Shown: in pieces, positions 8,097 to 16,608 of the stretch
Numbering within the stretch: the stretch's first letter is position 1
How the letters are laid out: each line of letters begins with the position of its first letter
NCBI GenBank assembly: GCA_041395385.1
Contig: JAWLAN010000006.1
Span: 310,001-374,000 of the forward strand
Length of the DNA: 64,000 nucleotides
Source: JAJVHZ01 sp041395385
Lineage (GTDB): Bacteria; Pseudomonadota; Gammaproteobacteria; JAJPIJ01
Direction: 5' to 3'
Made by a program: the position numbers and the translations under genes
Notes under the pieces: model-generated
The model's input: only the letters and a program-made list of their open reading frames with translations
Database searches by the model: none
What the model was told of the DNA's origin: nothing

Positions 8097-8495
8097 TCAT
8101 TGGGTCCGCACCTCGATCCTGCGCGGCTTGGCCTCCTCGCGCTTGGGTATGCGCACGCTCAGCACCCCGTCCTTGAGGTTCGCCTCGATCGCCTCGGACT
8201 TCAGCTCGCTGCTGAGCGTGAAGCTGCGTCGATAACGCGTGGAACGCACGTCAGCGTACAAGGCGTTCATGCCCTCGGGCATCTCGATCTTCGCATCGCC
8301 CTCGATGAGCAGCGTATCCCTGTCGACCTGCACCGTGAGGCGATCCCTGGACACCCCCGGCATGTCGGCCTGCACGTGTATGCCCTCGGCATCCTCGTAG
8401 ATATCGACCGGAGGATACAGCACGGCTTCCGGCTGATCTTCGGACTGTCGGAGTTCGCCGGTCTTCGGCTTCGTGACCTCTCGCTTTTCAGTCAT
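8097..8495 (-). CDS. Small heat-shock protein (Hsp20/alpha-crystallin)
   Basis: 132 residues. The alpha-crystallin core spans about residues 30-125: VDIYEDAEGIHVQADMPGV, RDTLLIEGDAKIEMPEG, a YRRSFTLSSELKSEAIEANL strand and LKDGVLSVRIPKREEAKPRR. The N-terminal arm is short and charged. It is an ATP-independent holdase. It lies 18 bp downstream of a second, divergent Hsp20 gene with which it is surely co-transcribed. AGGAGA lies at proper spacing before the ATG. Confidence 0.9.
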   Translation of the reverse strand: MTEKREVTKPKTGELRQSEDQPEAVLYPPVDIYEDAEGIHVQADMPGVSRDRLTVQVDRDTLLIEGDAKIEMPEGMNALYADVRSTRYRRSFTLSSELKSEAIEANLKDGVLSVRIPKREEAKPRRIEVRTQ

Positions 8496-8513
8496 GGCAT
8501 GTCTCCTGACGGA

Positions 8514-8957
8514 TTACTTGATCTCGATGCGTCGCGGTTTCGTTGCCTCGCGGCGCTTGACGGTGATCTGCAGAATGCCGTCTCGATAGCGCGCCTCGAC
8601 GCGATCCGGGTCCACGTCGTCGGGTAGCGTGACGACACGGCGGAACTCGCCGCTGTAGCGCTCCTGGCGGTAATAGTCCACGCCTTCCTTCGCCGGGATC
8701 TTCCGCGAACCGCTCACCGTCAGCAGATTCTGCTGGACGGAGATATCCACGGCCTTCGGATCCAGCCCGGCCGCGAACAGATAGATGTCCACGCCGTCTG
8801 CCGTCGCGCCGACGTTGATCGGCGGATACGCACCGCGCGCGCTGGACCGGATCCCCGCCGGCCACGGCCAGCGACCGAACATCTCGTCCATCTGTTGCTC
8901 CATGCGCCTGAACTCGTCGAGCAGGCGTCTGTCACCGCTGAACAGGCTCTCGAACAT
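8514..8957 (-). CDS. Small heat-shock protein (Hsp20/alpha-crystallin), first gene of the pair
   Basis: 147 residues. A longer N-terminal arm (ESLFSGDRRLLDEFRRMEQQ) typical of class A bacterial sHsps is followed by an alpha-crystallin core (VDIYLFAAGLDPKAVDISVQ, YSGEFRRVVTLPDDVDPDRV, YRDGILQITVKRREATKPRR). The start at 8957 is set by GGAGGTG eight bases upstream; the frame stays open further upstream but without family-like sequence. Paired sHsps often form hetero-oligomers. No CIRCE or sigma-32 promoter could be identified with confidence in the 277 bp to the divergent gene at 9235. Confidence 0.9.
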   Translation of the reverse strand: MFESLFSGDRRLLDEFRRMEQQMDEMFGRWPWPAGIRSSARGAYPPINVGATADGVDIYLFAAGLDPKAVDISVQQNLLTVSGSRKIPAKEGVDYYRQERYSGEFRRVVTLPDDVDPDRVEARYRDGILQITVKRREATKPRRIEIK

Positions 8958-9234
8958 TTCGCACCTCCTCCGGGCTGATTCGCCCGCATCTTGTCGGTTC
9001 AGAATCGGATATAGGGGCGGCGAGGCCGGTTTCAAGGGGGTTGTTTCCCATGATGTCCCGGCATCGCACGGAGTCCGGGGATTCCCGCGGCTTCGCTCGC
9101 AGACCGGTATGCCCACTCGTTTGATCTCCCTCAGGAAACCGTGCATGGGATGGACTAGCCTGTCCGGCATGGCCTGGGTCTGGTCGATCGCCGTCACGGG
9201 CTTCCCGCATCCGGCGAACGCTATCGGTGATTGA

Positions 9235-10071
9235 ATGTACAGACTCCTTCTACACGCCGGACTGGCGGCCGCGCTCGCCATACCGGCAGTGGCGGCGCCC
9301 GCGGGGGGAACATCGGCTGCCGAACCGACGGTCGGGCTGGACAGCACCGCCGCGGTGAACGTCGCGGGTCGCCAGCGCATGCTCTCGCAGCGCATGGTGA
9401 AGGCGTATCTCATGCTGGGGCAGGACATCGCCGCCGAGGATGCGCGGCGCATCCTTCGCGAGTCCATCGATCAGTTCGAGTCCCAGCTCGCCGCGCTGAA
9501 GGCCTACCAACCGAGCCCGGGCGTGGAGCAGGCGCTGGTGGCGCTGGAGACGGCGTGGGCGCAGTGCAGCGCGCTGCTGGCCGCGCCGCCCAGCAAGGCG
9601 GGGGCGGATGAGCTCTACGACGCGAACGAGACACTGCAGCGGGCGGCGCACCGCGCTACGCTAACCTACGAGCGCGTCACCGGCGCGCCACTCGAACACC
9701 TGGTCAACCTAGCGGGTCGCCAGCGCATGCTCTCGCAACGCATGGCCAAGTTCTACTTCTATCGCACCTGGGGGGTCTACGACGCGCCGGCGGACATGGA
9801 GCTGCACCTGGGCCATGCTCACTTCACCGCCGTGCTCAACCAGATCGAGGTCTCGCCGCTCGCCTCGCCGCCCGTGCGGGAACGCGTGGCGCGGCTGCGC
9901 AGCGAGTGGGAACCGTACGAGGAACTGCTGTTTGCGAGCAAACGGCCCGAGGAAATGCGCCGGGATGCGGCGCGGGTGGCCGCGTTGAGCGAGGAGGTGC
10001 TGGCTGACCTCGAGGATCTGGTCGCCCTGATCCTCGCGCCGGCGCGCGCCGGCGGAATCGGCGCCCGCTGA
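9235..10071 (+). CDS. Exported stand-alone protein with two PilJ-type sensory domains
   Basis: 278 residues: a signal peptide (hydrophobic LLHAGLAAALAIPAVAAPAG) and then two copies of the PilJ/NarX-like N-terminal domain. Each copy begins with the diagnostic (V/L)AGRQRMLSQRM helix, at about residues 43 and 160. These helical domains normally form the periplasmic sensor part of chemoreceptors and nitrate-sensing kinases. Here there is no C-terminal membrane helix or signalling domain, so the protein probably ends free in the periplasm. It may bind a small ligand or partner with another receptor. It is divergent from the Hsp20 pair. Confidence 0.78.
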   Translation: MYRLLLHAGLAAALAIPAVAAPAGGTSAAEPTVGLDSTAAVNVAGRQRMLSQRMVKAYLMLGQDIAAEDARRILRESIDQFESQLAALKAYQPSPGVEQALVALETAWAQCSALLAAPPSKAGADELYDANETLQRAAHRATLTYERVTGAPLEHLVNLAGRQRMLSQRMAKFYFYRTWGVYDAPADMELHLGHAHFTAVLNQIEVSPLASPPVRERVARLRSEWEPYEELLFASKRPEEMRRDAARVAALSEEVLADLEDLVALILAPARAGGIGAR

Positions 10072-10074
10072 TAC

Positions 10075-10341
10075 TCATTCGTCTCCGGCCCCGGCGTCCC
10101 CGGCGCGCCGCACGCGGGCGACGACGCTGTGCACCGAGGTGCCCTCGGTGGTCTCGGTTTTCGTGCCGTCCAACAGGGCATTGACGTTGACGCCGTCGGC
10201 CGCGAGCTTCGGCCAACTGCTCTTGTGCATCAACAGCACCCGGGGAGGCACTAGGTCCGAGGACGACACGCGCGCCTGCACCGCGCCGCTAGCATCGTGG
10301 ATCTCGACGCGGTCGCCGTCCTGCAGGCCCAGCGGCCGCAT
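10075..10341 (-). pseudogene. 3' remnant of a molybdopterin oxidoreductase gene
   Basis: 88 residues readable, from RPLGLQDGDRVEIHDASGAV through SDLVPPRVLLMHKSSWPK to GVNVNALLDGTKTETTEG. This is the extreme C-terminal part of the molydopterin dinucleotide-binding domain shared by formate-dehydrogenase-like and related enzymes, whose usual length is 600-1000 residues. In frame, a stop codon (TAG) lies four codons upstream of the first Met. The 190 bp before ada contain no further recognisable part of such an enzyme. It is most likely a degraded gene end, left by a deletion whose other border is occupied by ada. Confidence 0.55.
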
Positions 10342-10527
10342 CGAGGTCGCCTAGGATCGCTTCCTCGCCGCCGGCCTCTCGCGCAAACCGCGACCAGGTT
10401 CGATGTTAATCTCTGGGGGCCCGAGCCCTGGCGTGGCGTTCCGATCCCGGTGTCGAATTCGAGAGCAAGCGGCGGAGTGCGCGGGTGGCCGTCGGCGACT
10501 AGAGTGCGATGCGCAGGCAAGGCACCC

Positions 10528-11622
10528 ATGGGATCGAAGATGAGCATCTCCGCGAGGACCTCCGGTACGGCCGGCATTGCCACCGCGCGCGATCCGCGCT
10601 GGGCCGCCGTCATCGCTCGCGACCCAGGGGCGGACGGCGAGTTCGTCTACTCGGTGAAGACCACCGGGGTCTATTGCCGGCCGTCCTGCCCGTCGCGCCG
10701 CGCCCGAGCCGAGAACGTGCGGTTTCACGCCACTTGCGAGGACGCCGAGCGCGCCGGCTTTCGCCCCTGCAAGCGCTGCAGGCCCGAGGCGGCATCGCTC
10801 GCCGAACGGCGCGCGGAGATCGTGGCGGGGATCTGCCGCGTCATCGAAGCCGCCGAGCAGACCCCTCGCCTCGCGGAGCTCGCCGCCATCGCGGGACTCA
10901 GTCCATTTCATCTGCACCGTGTCTTCAAGGCCGTCACCGGTCTTACGCCGAGGGCCTATGCCGCGGCCCACCGCGCCCGGCGCGTGACGCGCGCGCTGCG
11001 CCGCAGCCGCTCGGTGACCGAGGCGATCTTCGATGCCGGCTTCAATTCCAGCGGACGCTTCTACGAGAGCAGCGCCGAGTTGCTGGGCATGACGCCGAGG
11101 CAATACCGCGCCGGCGGCCGCGACGCCGAGATCCGCTTCGCCATCGGCCAGTGCTCGCTGGGCAGCATCCTCGTCGCCAGCAGCACCAGCGGCGTGTGCG
11201 CGATACTGCTCGGTGACGATCCCGATGCGCTCGCGCGCGAGCTGCAGGACGGCCTTCCGCGCGCGCATCTGATCGGCGGCGATGCGCGGTTCGAGCGGCT
11301 CGTCGCCAGGGTGGTGGGTCTCGTCGAGAACCCGGGTCTGGGGGTGGACCTGCCGCTGGACGTCCGCGGCACGGTCTTTCAGCGGCGGGTCTGGCAGATG
11401 CTGCGAGCGATCCCGGCCGGCACGACCGTCAGCTACGGCGAGCTCGCGAAGCGTATCGGCGCGCCGCGCTCGGCGCGCGCGGTGGCGCGGGCCTGCGCGG
11501 CCAACACGCTGGCGGTGGCGATACCCTGCCATCGCGTGGTGAGAGCCGACGGCGGCCTTTCGGGCTATCGCTGGGGCGTGGAGCGCAAGCGCGAGCTGCT
11601 GCAGCGGGAGAGCCGCAAATGA
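10528..11622 (+). CDS. ada: Ada: methylphosphotriester/O6-methylguanine methyltransferase and transcription activator
   Basis: 364 residues with the three parts of Ada in order. The N-terminal zinc domain has four cysteines (Cys50 and Cys54 in VYCRPSCPSR, Cys81 and Cys84 in PCKRC), and Cys50 is the expected methyl acceptor for phosphotriesters. Next comes an AraC-type HTH (LAELAAIAGLSPFHLHRVFK). The C-terminal MGMT domain has active Cys334 in AIPCHRVV. Methylation of the N-terminal domain turns Ada into an activator of alkylation-repair genes. No alkB, alkA or ogt gene is next to it. Starts at 10528 and 10540 are both possible. Confidence 0.92.
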   Translation: MGSKMSISARTSGTAGIATARDPRWAAVIARDPGADGEFVYSVKTTGVYCRPSCPSRRARAENVRFHATCEDAERAGFRPCKRCRPEAASLAERRAEIVAGICRVIEAAEQTPRLAELAAIAGLSPFHLHRVFKAVTGLTPRAYAAAHRARRVTRALRRSRSVTEAIFDAGFNSSGRFYESSAELLGMTPRQYRAGGRDAEIRFAIGQCSLGSILVASSTSGVCAILLGDDPDALARELQDGLPRAHLIGGDARFERLVARVVGLVENPGLGVDLPLDVRGTVFQRRVWQMLRAIPAGTTVSYGELAKRIGAPRSARAVARACAANTLAVAIPCHRVVRADGGLSGYRWGVERKRELLQRESRK

Positions 11623-11853
11623 GCGCGGCCGTCGCCGCGGCACGCACGCCCGGGGACGCCTCGCGCCGCCATCGCTCGACACACGCATGTAACACTCCCG
11701 TCGCCGGGAGTTGACGTCGTGCGCCGATCGTCCTATTGATCCGCATCATCATTCCCCTGACCGAGTGCACGCAGGCTAAACGGGCTACACGCAGCGGACG
11801 GCCCGGCGGGCATGGCCGTGATGCCACCCGGCAATGAAAGACTTCGAGCCCGG

Positions 11854-13149
11854 ATGACCGGAGAAAAGACCCAAGGCGTGCTGACCCTGCCCCGCACGAG
11901 CGGCCGATCGCGACCGGGCGCGAGTTCCTCCACAACGGCCCTGGAGCGGTGGCTACTGCGCGGGCTGCACGGGATGCTGGGCCGGCCGACGATCTCCTTC
12001 ATGCTCTGGGACGGCTACCGCGTGCCGGAGGGCCCGCCCGCGATGGCGTCGGTGGCGACGATGCGCATCGCCGATCGCAGGACACTGTGGCGGCTGTTGG
12101 CGAACCCGGCCCTGAACTTCGGCGACGACTACAGCAACGGCCTCATCGAGATCGACGGCTCGCTCGTGGAGCTCGTCGAGGCGCTGCTGCGCGCCGTGTA
12201 CGTCACCGGCAAGGGCGGGCTGCGGGAGCGCCTGGCGGTGAACCGGCCGATATGGAGACGGCGCAATTCACTCGCGGAATCGCGCGACAACATCCACCAC
12301 CACTACGATCTCGGCAACGACTTCTACCGGCTCTGGCTCGACGGGGAGATGGTCTACACCTGCGCCTACTTCGCGGACCCGTCCATGACGCTGGAGGCCG
12401 CGCAGGTCGCCAAGATGGATCACGTCTGCCGCAAGCTGCAGCTGCGCCCGGGCGAGACCGTCGTGGAGGCGGGCTGCGGCTGGGGCGCGCTGTCGCTGCA
12501 CATGGCGCGCCGCTACGGGGCGAAGGTGACGGCCTTCAACATCTCGCGCGAACAGATCGAGCACGCGCGGGCGCGAGCCCGCGGCGAGGGCCTGGACTCG
12601 CTGGTCACCTTCGTCGAGGACGACTACCGCAACATCAGCGGCACCTACGACGTGTTCGTCTCGGTGGGGATGCTCGAGCACGTCGGCCGTGATTTCCACG
12701 GCGAATTCGGCCGCGTCATCGACCGCTCGCTCGGCAGCGAGGGCCGCGGCCTCGTGCACAGCATCGCGCAGTGGCGTTCGTTCCCGGTCAACGCCTGGCT
12801 GGAGCGCCGCATCTTCCCGGGCAGCTATCCGCCGACGCTGCGCGAGATGGCGGCGATACTCGAGCCCATACACTGCACGGTGACGGACGTGGAGAACCTG
12901 CGCCAGCATTACGCGCTCACGCTGCGGCACTGGCTCGATCGCTTCGAGCAGCGCGCCGGGGAGATCGGCGCGCTCTACGGAGAGACCTTCGTGCGCGCCT
13001 GGAGGCTGTACCTCTCCGGGTCGATCGCCAACTTCAACGTCAATTGCCTGGCCCTTTACCAGATGCTCTTCACGCGCGTCGCGCGCACGCAGACGCCGTG
13101 GACGCGCGCCCATCTCTACGCTTCTGATCCCGCGCACCCGGGGACCTGA
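11854..13149 (+). CDS. cfa: Cyclopropane-fatty-acyl-phospholipid synthase family methyltransferase
   Basis: About 431 residues. A SAM-binding motif I (VVEAGCGWGALSLHMA) sits mid-protein, preceded by the Cfa signature HHHYDLGNDFYRLWLDGEM and TCAYFADPSMTLEAAQ and followed by VFVSVGMLEHVG. The enzyme adds a methylene bridge to unsaturated acyl chains of membrane phospholipids. The N-terminal lipid-binding domain (residues 25-130) is present. An alternative ATG lies at 11812; neither has a clear ribosome-binding site. The small membrane-protein gene 60 bp downstream may share its transcript. Confidence 0.88.
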   Translation: MTGEKTQGVLTLPRTSGRSRPGASSSTTALERWLLRGLHGMLGRPTISFMLWDGYRVPEGPPAMASVATMRIADRRTLWRLLANPALNFGDDYSNGLIEIDGSLVELVEALLRAVYVTGKGGLRERLAVNRPIWRRRNSLAESRDNIHHHYDLGNDFYRLWLDGEMVYTCAYFADPSMTLEAAQVAKMDHVCRKLQLRPGETVVEAGCGWGALSLHMARRYGAKVTAFNISREQIEHARARARGEGLDSLVTFVEDDYRNISGTYDVFVSVGMLEHVGRDFHGEFGRVIDRSLGSEGRGLVHSIAQWRSFPVNAWLERRIFPGSYPPTLREMAAILEPIHCTVTDVENLRQHYALTLRHWLDRFEQRAGEIGALYGETFVRAWRLYLSGSIANFNVNCLALYQMLFTRVARTQTPWTRAHLYASDPAHPGT

Positions 13150-13212
13150 ACCCGATGAGGCCGCCACCCCGCGACCGGAGCGCGAAGCCGGGGATGAGTG
13201 GGCGCCGCCTGC

Positions 13213-13593
13213 ATGGGTGCGCCGATGATCGCTGAGGATCGGCCGCGCGTCTCCCCGGGCATGTGGCGACGGATCTGCGCGATCAGCCTGCTGGTGCTGA
13301 TCGCGGCGGGATGGCTGGGCAACGCGCTGCAGGGCCGGATCGGGAGACTGGGCCTGGTCAGCCTGGCGGCGGTGATCGACGTCGCCCTGCTCGCCTTCCT
13401 CATCTCGATCCCGCCGGTCATGGTGCGCGCCCTGATTGATGCGCAGAGGCGCCTCGGCAACAGCGACGTGGCGGCGGTGCGGTTTATCGAGCGCAACGAA
13501 CGCGGCGTGGTGCGGCTGATGTGGATCGTCTGGGCCCTGGGCGCACTGCTCGCCGCGCCGTTCGTCATCCACGACCTGGTCACCGCCCGCTGA
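13213..13593 (+). CDS. Small membrane protein of unknown function
   Basis: About 126 residues, with three hydrophobic helices around RICAISLLVLIAAGWLGNAL, LVSLAAVIDVALLAFLI and MWIVWALGALLAAPFVI. No domain is recognised. The start is uncertain: GTG 13198, ATG 13213 and ATG 13225 are all in frame without a clear ribosome-binding site. Its position downstream of cfa on the same strand suggests a membrane-related role, but this is only context. Confidence 0.6.
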   Translation: MGAPMIAEDRPRVSPGMWRRICAISLLVLIAAGWLGNALQGRIGRLGLVSLAAVIDVALLAFLISIPPVMVRALIDAQRRLGNSDVAAVRFIERNERGVVRLMWIVWALGALLAAPFVIHDLVTAR

Positions 13594-13763
13594 AAGTCGC
13601 GGCCGGTGACCCAACGGCGACGGGCAGACCTCCAGTCTCTCCGCCGCGCAGCCTGGTGTCGCGCCGATAAGCCAGAATGGCACAGCGAAGCTGCCGATCA
13701 AATCCCGATCGCCGTTCCGGTCGCGGGGCCGGCGCGCCCCGACTCGGATGCCCGCTCCGCCCT

Positions 13764-14906
13764 TCAGCGCCTTCCGTGGCGATCCAGTCCCTTCGCGTGC
13801 AGATACGCCGAGAGCAGATCCGCAATCTTGCGGTTGTTGAGGTCCGACATCGGGAAGTGCGTGTTGCCGTAGACGCCGATGGTCGGCAGGTGCAGGAGCT
13901 GCGCATCGCCGCCGGCGGCATTGATCCGATCCACCGAGAGCTGGCACATCGCCATGCGTCCGCGCCAGAGATCCAGCCCACCCTGCGGGTTTGGCCTCGC
14001 CGGGATGTTGTCGCCGTAGACGATCTGCAGCGGTATCTGCGTCAGCCTGGCGAAGTCTGCCGCGGGCATGGGGGTACCGCTGACGTTGCCGCCCGATGTC
14101 GGGATCGGCGCCGGCACCTCGCCTTCGGGGAATACGCATCCGACGGGCTCGTAGGAGATCACGGCCTTGACGTTCTCGCTCTTCGGCACCGTCAGCCAGC
14201 CGGGCAGGCCGCTGGCGGAGTGCGAAAGCAGCACGGCGGGACCGATCTTCTCGAACAACGCCGCGGTCGCGTCGGAGACGAGCGCGTTGTTGGCCGGGGC
14301 AGTGTCGGGCGTCTGCTGGCGATACCACTGATCGAGCGCATCCGGATCGCGCGAGAACTGCACGCCGGGAAAGTAGTCGGGCCAGAAGCCGATGCGGAAG
14401 CGGATGAAGATGGCCTGCTCGCCGACGGGACCGGAGCCGGGTACGAAATTCGCCAGCGTGGTCGGGTTCGTGGTGCTGCGTCCCGCCCGCCCGCGATGCG
14501 GCTGATCGAAGATGTAGGTGGCGAAGCCGCGGCGGAGGAAGATGTTCTGGAAGCCGTCGCGGCCATCGGGCGTGGTCTCCCAGGTCTTGGAGAACTGGCC
14601 GCCGCCGTGCCACATCACCAGCGGCAGCTTGCGCGCGTGGACCGGGACCTGGTACTGCACGTAGGCGTGATCGCCGTGTATGGTCTGCCCGTCCGGCGTC
14701 AGCGCGATCGGGTCGAACGTGCCCGGGTTCGTGACCACGGAGCCTCCGACCATGAAGCTGCCCTGGTCCTTGAGCAGGATCGGCGGCCCCTTGTGTCGCT
14801 TCGAGCCGCCGTCCGCCGCCACGCCGGCGCACGCCAGGGCGAGAACCGCCCCCAGCAGCAAAGCATGCCTCCCGGTGTTCCCGTAAGCCTTGCAGTCAGT
14901 CTTCAT
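13764..14906 (-). CDS. Exported alpha/beta-hydrolase (esterase-like)
   Basis: 380 residues. A cleavable signal peptide (LLLGAVLALACAGVAADGG) is followed by an alpha/beta-hydrolase fold. The oxyanion-hole segment is LPLVMWHGGGQFSKTWE, the nucleophile is Ser230 in LLSHSASGLPG, and a C-terminal HFPMSD probably carries the catalytic His (GVYGNTHFPMSDLN). The substrate is unknown; close fungal and bacterial relatives are annotated as esterases. The ATG is preceded by GGAGA. The AraC-type gene at 15174-16070 lies upstream on the same strand and may control it. A broken relative of this gene is found at 39105-39452. Confidence 0.78.
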   Translation of the reverse strand: MKTDCKAYGNTGRHALLLGAVLALACAGVAADGGSKRHKGPPILLKDQGSFMVGGSVVTNPGTFDPIALTPDGQTIHGDHAYVQYQVPVHARKLPLVMWHGGGQFSKTWETTPDGRDGFQNIFLRRGFATYIFDQPHRGRAGRSTTNPTTLANFVPGSGPVGEQAIFIRFRIGFWPDYFPGVQFSRDPDALDQWYRQQTPDTAPANNALVSDATAALFEKIGPAVLLSHSASGLPGWLTVPKSENVKAVISYEPVGCVFPEGEVPAPIPTSGGNVSGTPMPAADFARLTQIPLQIVYGDNIPARPNPQGGLDLWRGRMAMCQLSVDRINAAGGDAQLLHLPTIGVYGNTHFPMSDLNNRKIADLLSAYLHAKGLDRHGRR

Positions 14907-15173
14907 GATGAGTCTCCGTATCGATCACGGCGCGTGGCTGCAGCCGGCGCGCGTGGCTGTTGGATTGAGGACGTACACCCGATGAGCGACTCGAACGCTG
15001 CGAGCCGGCGAACGGAAACTAGCATCGGCGGCGGTGAGGATTCTTGCGGAAAGCCGTCATTCCTGTCGCATTCGTGCGCGCGTGTTCCTGCTGCGCGCAA
15101 CGCGGACGCACGCGTGTGCCTCCGCGCGCAGCCCGTCCCTGCGGCCCGCGTCGAGGGCAGTGTCGGGAGACGT

Positions 15174-16070
15174 TCAGCGATCCAGGCGGTACTGCCGCGG
15201 CGTGACCCCGGTGAGCCGCCGGAACACGGCGGTGAAATGACTTTGCGTGGCGTATCCCACCCGGGCGGCCACGTGCGCGATCTCCAGGCACTGATCCGCG
15301 AGCAGCTTCTTGGCCATGTCGACGCGCTCCTGCATGAGGTATCGGTGCGGCGAGACGCCGAAGGACTTGCGGAAGACGCGGCAGAAGTGAAACGGACTCA
15401 GATGCGCGATCGCGGCCAGATCCGCGATGCCGATCTCCTCGCCGAGGTGCGCGCGCATGTATTCGACCAGACGCCGCACCTGCTGCGCGGAGAACACGTG
15501 CCGGAGGCCCGCCGTCTCGGGTGCCCTTCTGGTCGCGGAGTAGCGGGTGAGCACGTACGCCGACAACGCGATGGAGAGCGACTCGCCATAGACCCGGCCG
15601 GTGGGACTGCCGGCGCGCACCTCGGCCTCGATGTTCCTCATCAGGCAGAGCAGCGACGGGTCCTGCAGGCGTTTGGCGGAGATGATCGACGGCGGCGGCG
15701 GGCGTCCATCGCCCTCGAACTGTCTGCCGAGCATCTGGGTGTTGAGCTCGACGACCAGAAAGCGGGCGGCGCCCTCCCAGGCAAAGGACATCTCGTAATC
15801 CTTCGGCAGCAGGGCGACGGTATCCGGCTCGAGCAGGGTGCGCTGCTCGCCGCGCGGCTGGTCGCGGTATCTGAAGTTGCTATAGCCCCCGGTCTGCAGG
15901 ACGACGTGCGGATGCGGGTAGTACCACTGGCTTTCCGAGCCGGTCTGCGGCGAAAGATGCTCCTCCACCTGGAATCCGGACCACGGCGTATCGGCGCTGG
16001 TGAGCGTGCGCATGAAGCCGGTGGGACTGGGGCGCTTGCGCTTGAGTATCGTGATGACCCTCTCCGGCAT
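15174..16070 (-). CDS. AraC-family transcription regulator (paralogue 1 of 4)
   Basis: 298 residues. The N-terminal cupin-like sensor region (PWSGFQVEEHLSPQTGSESQ, HVVLQTGGYSNFRYRD) is followed by a RVYGESLSIALSAYVLTRY helix and a double-HTH AraC domain (IGIADLAAIAHLSPFHFCRV; ATQSHFTAVFRRLTGVTPRQ). It shares architecture and motifs with three other regulators in the window, most closely that at 23606-24499 (ITILK start, EEHLSP). It lies between the exported esterase (same strand, downstream) and the divergent SagB operon at 16609. Either could be its target. Confidence 0.88.
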   Translation of the reverse strand: MPERVITILKRKRPSPTGFMRTLTSADTPWSGFQVEEHLSPQTGSESQWYYPHPHVVLQTGGYSNFRYRDQPRGEQRTLLEPDTVALLPKDYEMSFAWEGAARFLVVELNTQMLGRQFEGDGRPPPPSIISAKRLQDPSLLCLMRNIEAEVRAGSPTGRVYGESLSIALSAYVLTRYSATRRAPETAGLRHVFSAQQVRRLVEYMRAHLGEEIGIADLAAIAHLSPFHFCRVFRKSFGVSPHRYLMQERVDMAKKLLADQCLEIAHVAARVGYATQSHFTAVFRRLTGVTPRQYRLDR

Positions 16071-16608
16071 GGGGTGCAGCGCTCAGGTTGGCGCGGGGAC
16101 GAGCAGCTCGAGTACGCCCAGGTGCATGAACCGCCTCCCCGCCTTCGCCGCGCCACCGGCTTCAGGGCAATCTTGGTTGTCGCGCCGCCCGGGTGTGCCG
16201 GCGAGGTGCTCGAAAGTCATGTCGCCACGAGCGCGGCCCGGGTCGGAGGCGTGGCTGACGGTATCGAAAGACACGAACGATTTCTTTCAAAAAGTGGTCG
16301 TCGATATCAAGAATTTGCCGCGGAGACCCGATGTCGCAGCGCACATCACGCTGTTCCTCCTCCTCGCCATTGAACGCGCGGACACGCGACCCTGCACGCG
16401 CCGCGATGACGGACGCGTCTTCTTTGAACATCCTCATCCTTGCGATTAAGCTTGGGGCACCGAACCCGGCACGCCGATACTCGCCTGGATGTGATTGCCA
16501 TGAGGTTCCTCGTCCGTCCGTCGTGTGCAGTCCGCCCCGCCGCCAGCGCAGCGACTGGCGGCCCCGCGCGCGCGGGGTGGTACATCGAGGCGCGGGGGAG
16601 CTAGGTCC
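16071..16608. promoter_or_regulatory. Divergent intergenic region between AraC gene and SagB operon
   Basis: About 540 bp without a gene I can support. Two stretches (about 16260-16310 and 16420-16450) are clearly richer in A and T than the surroundings and are the natural places for the divergent promoters. Short open frames exist on both strands, including one starting MTDASSLNILILAIKLGAP at 16406. They lack ribosome-binding sites and run into the SagB gene out of frame, so a precursor-peptide gene is not demonstrated. Confidence 0.4.

Noticed and set aside
12268..14832. Long minus-strand open frame across cfa, the membrane protein and the hydrolase
   Set aside because: It overlaps clear genes in other frames and has the biased composition of GC-rich shadows.
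16331..16608. Short plus-strand frame (MTDASSLNILILAIKLGAP) as a precursor peptide for the SagB operon
   Set aside because: No ribosome-binding site, no leader-core layout, and the frame runs on into the start of the fusion gene out of phase. It cannot be supported without conservation.
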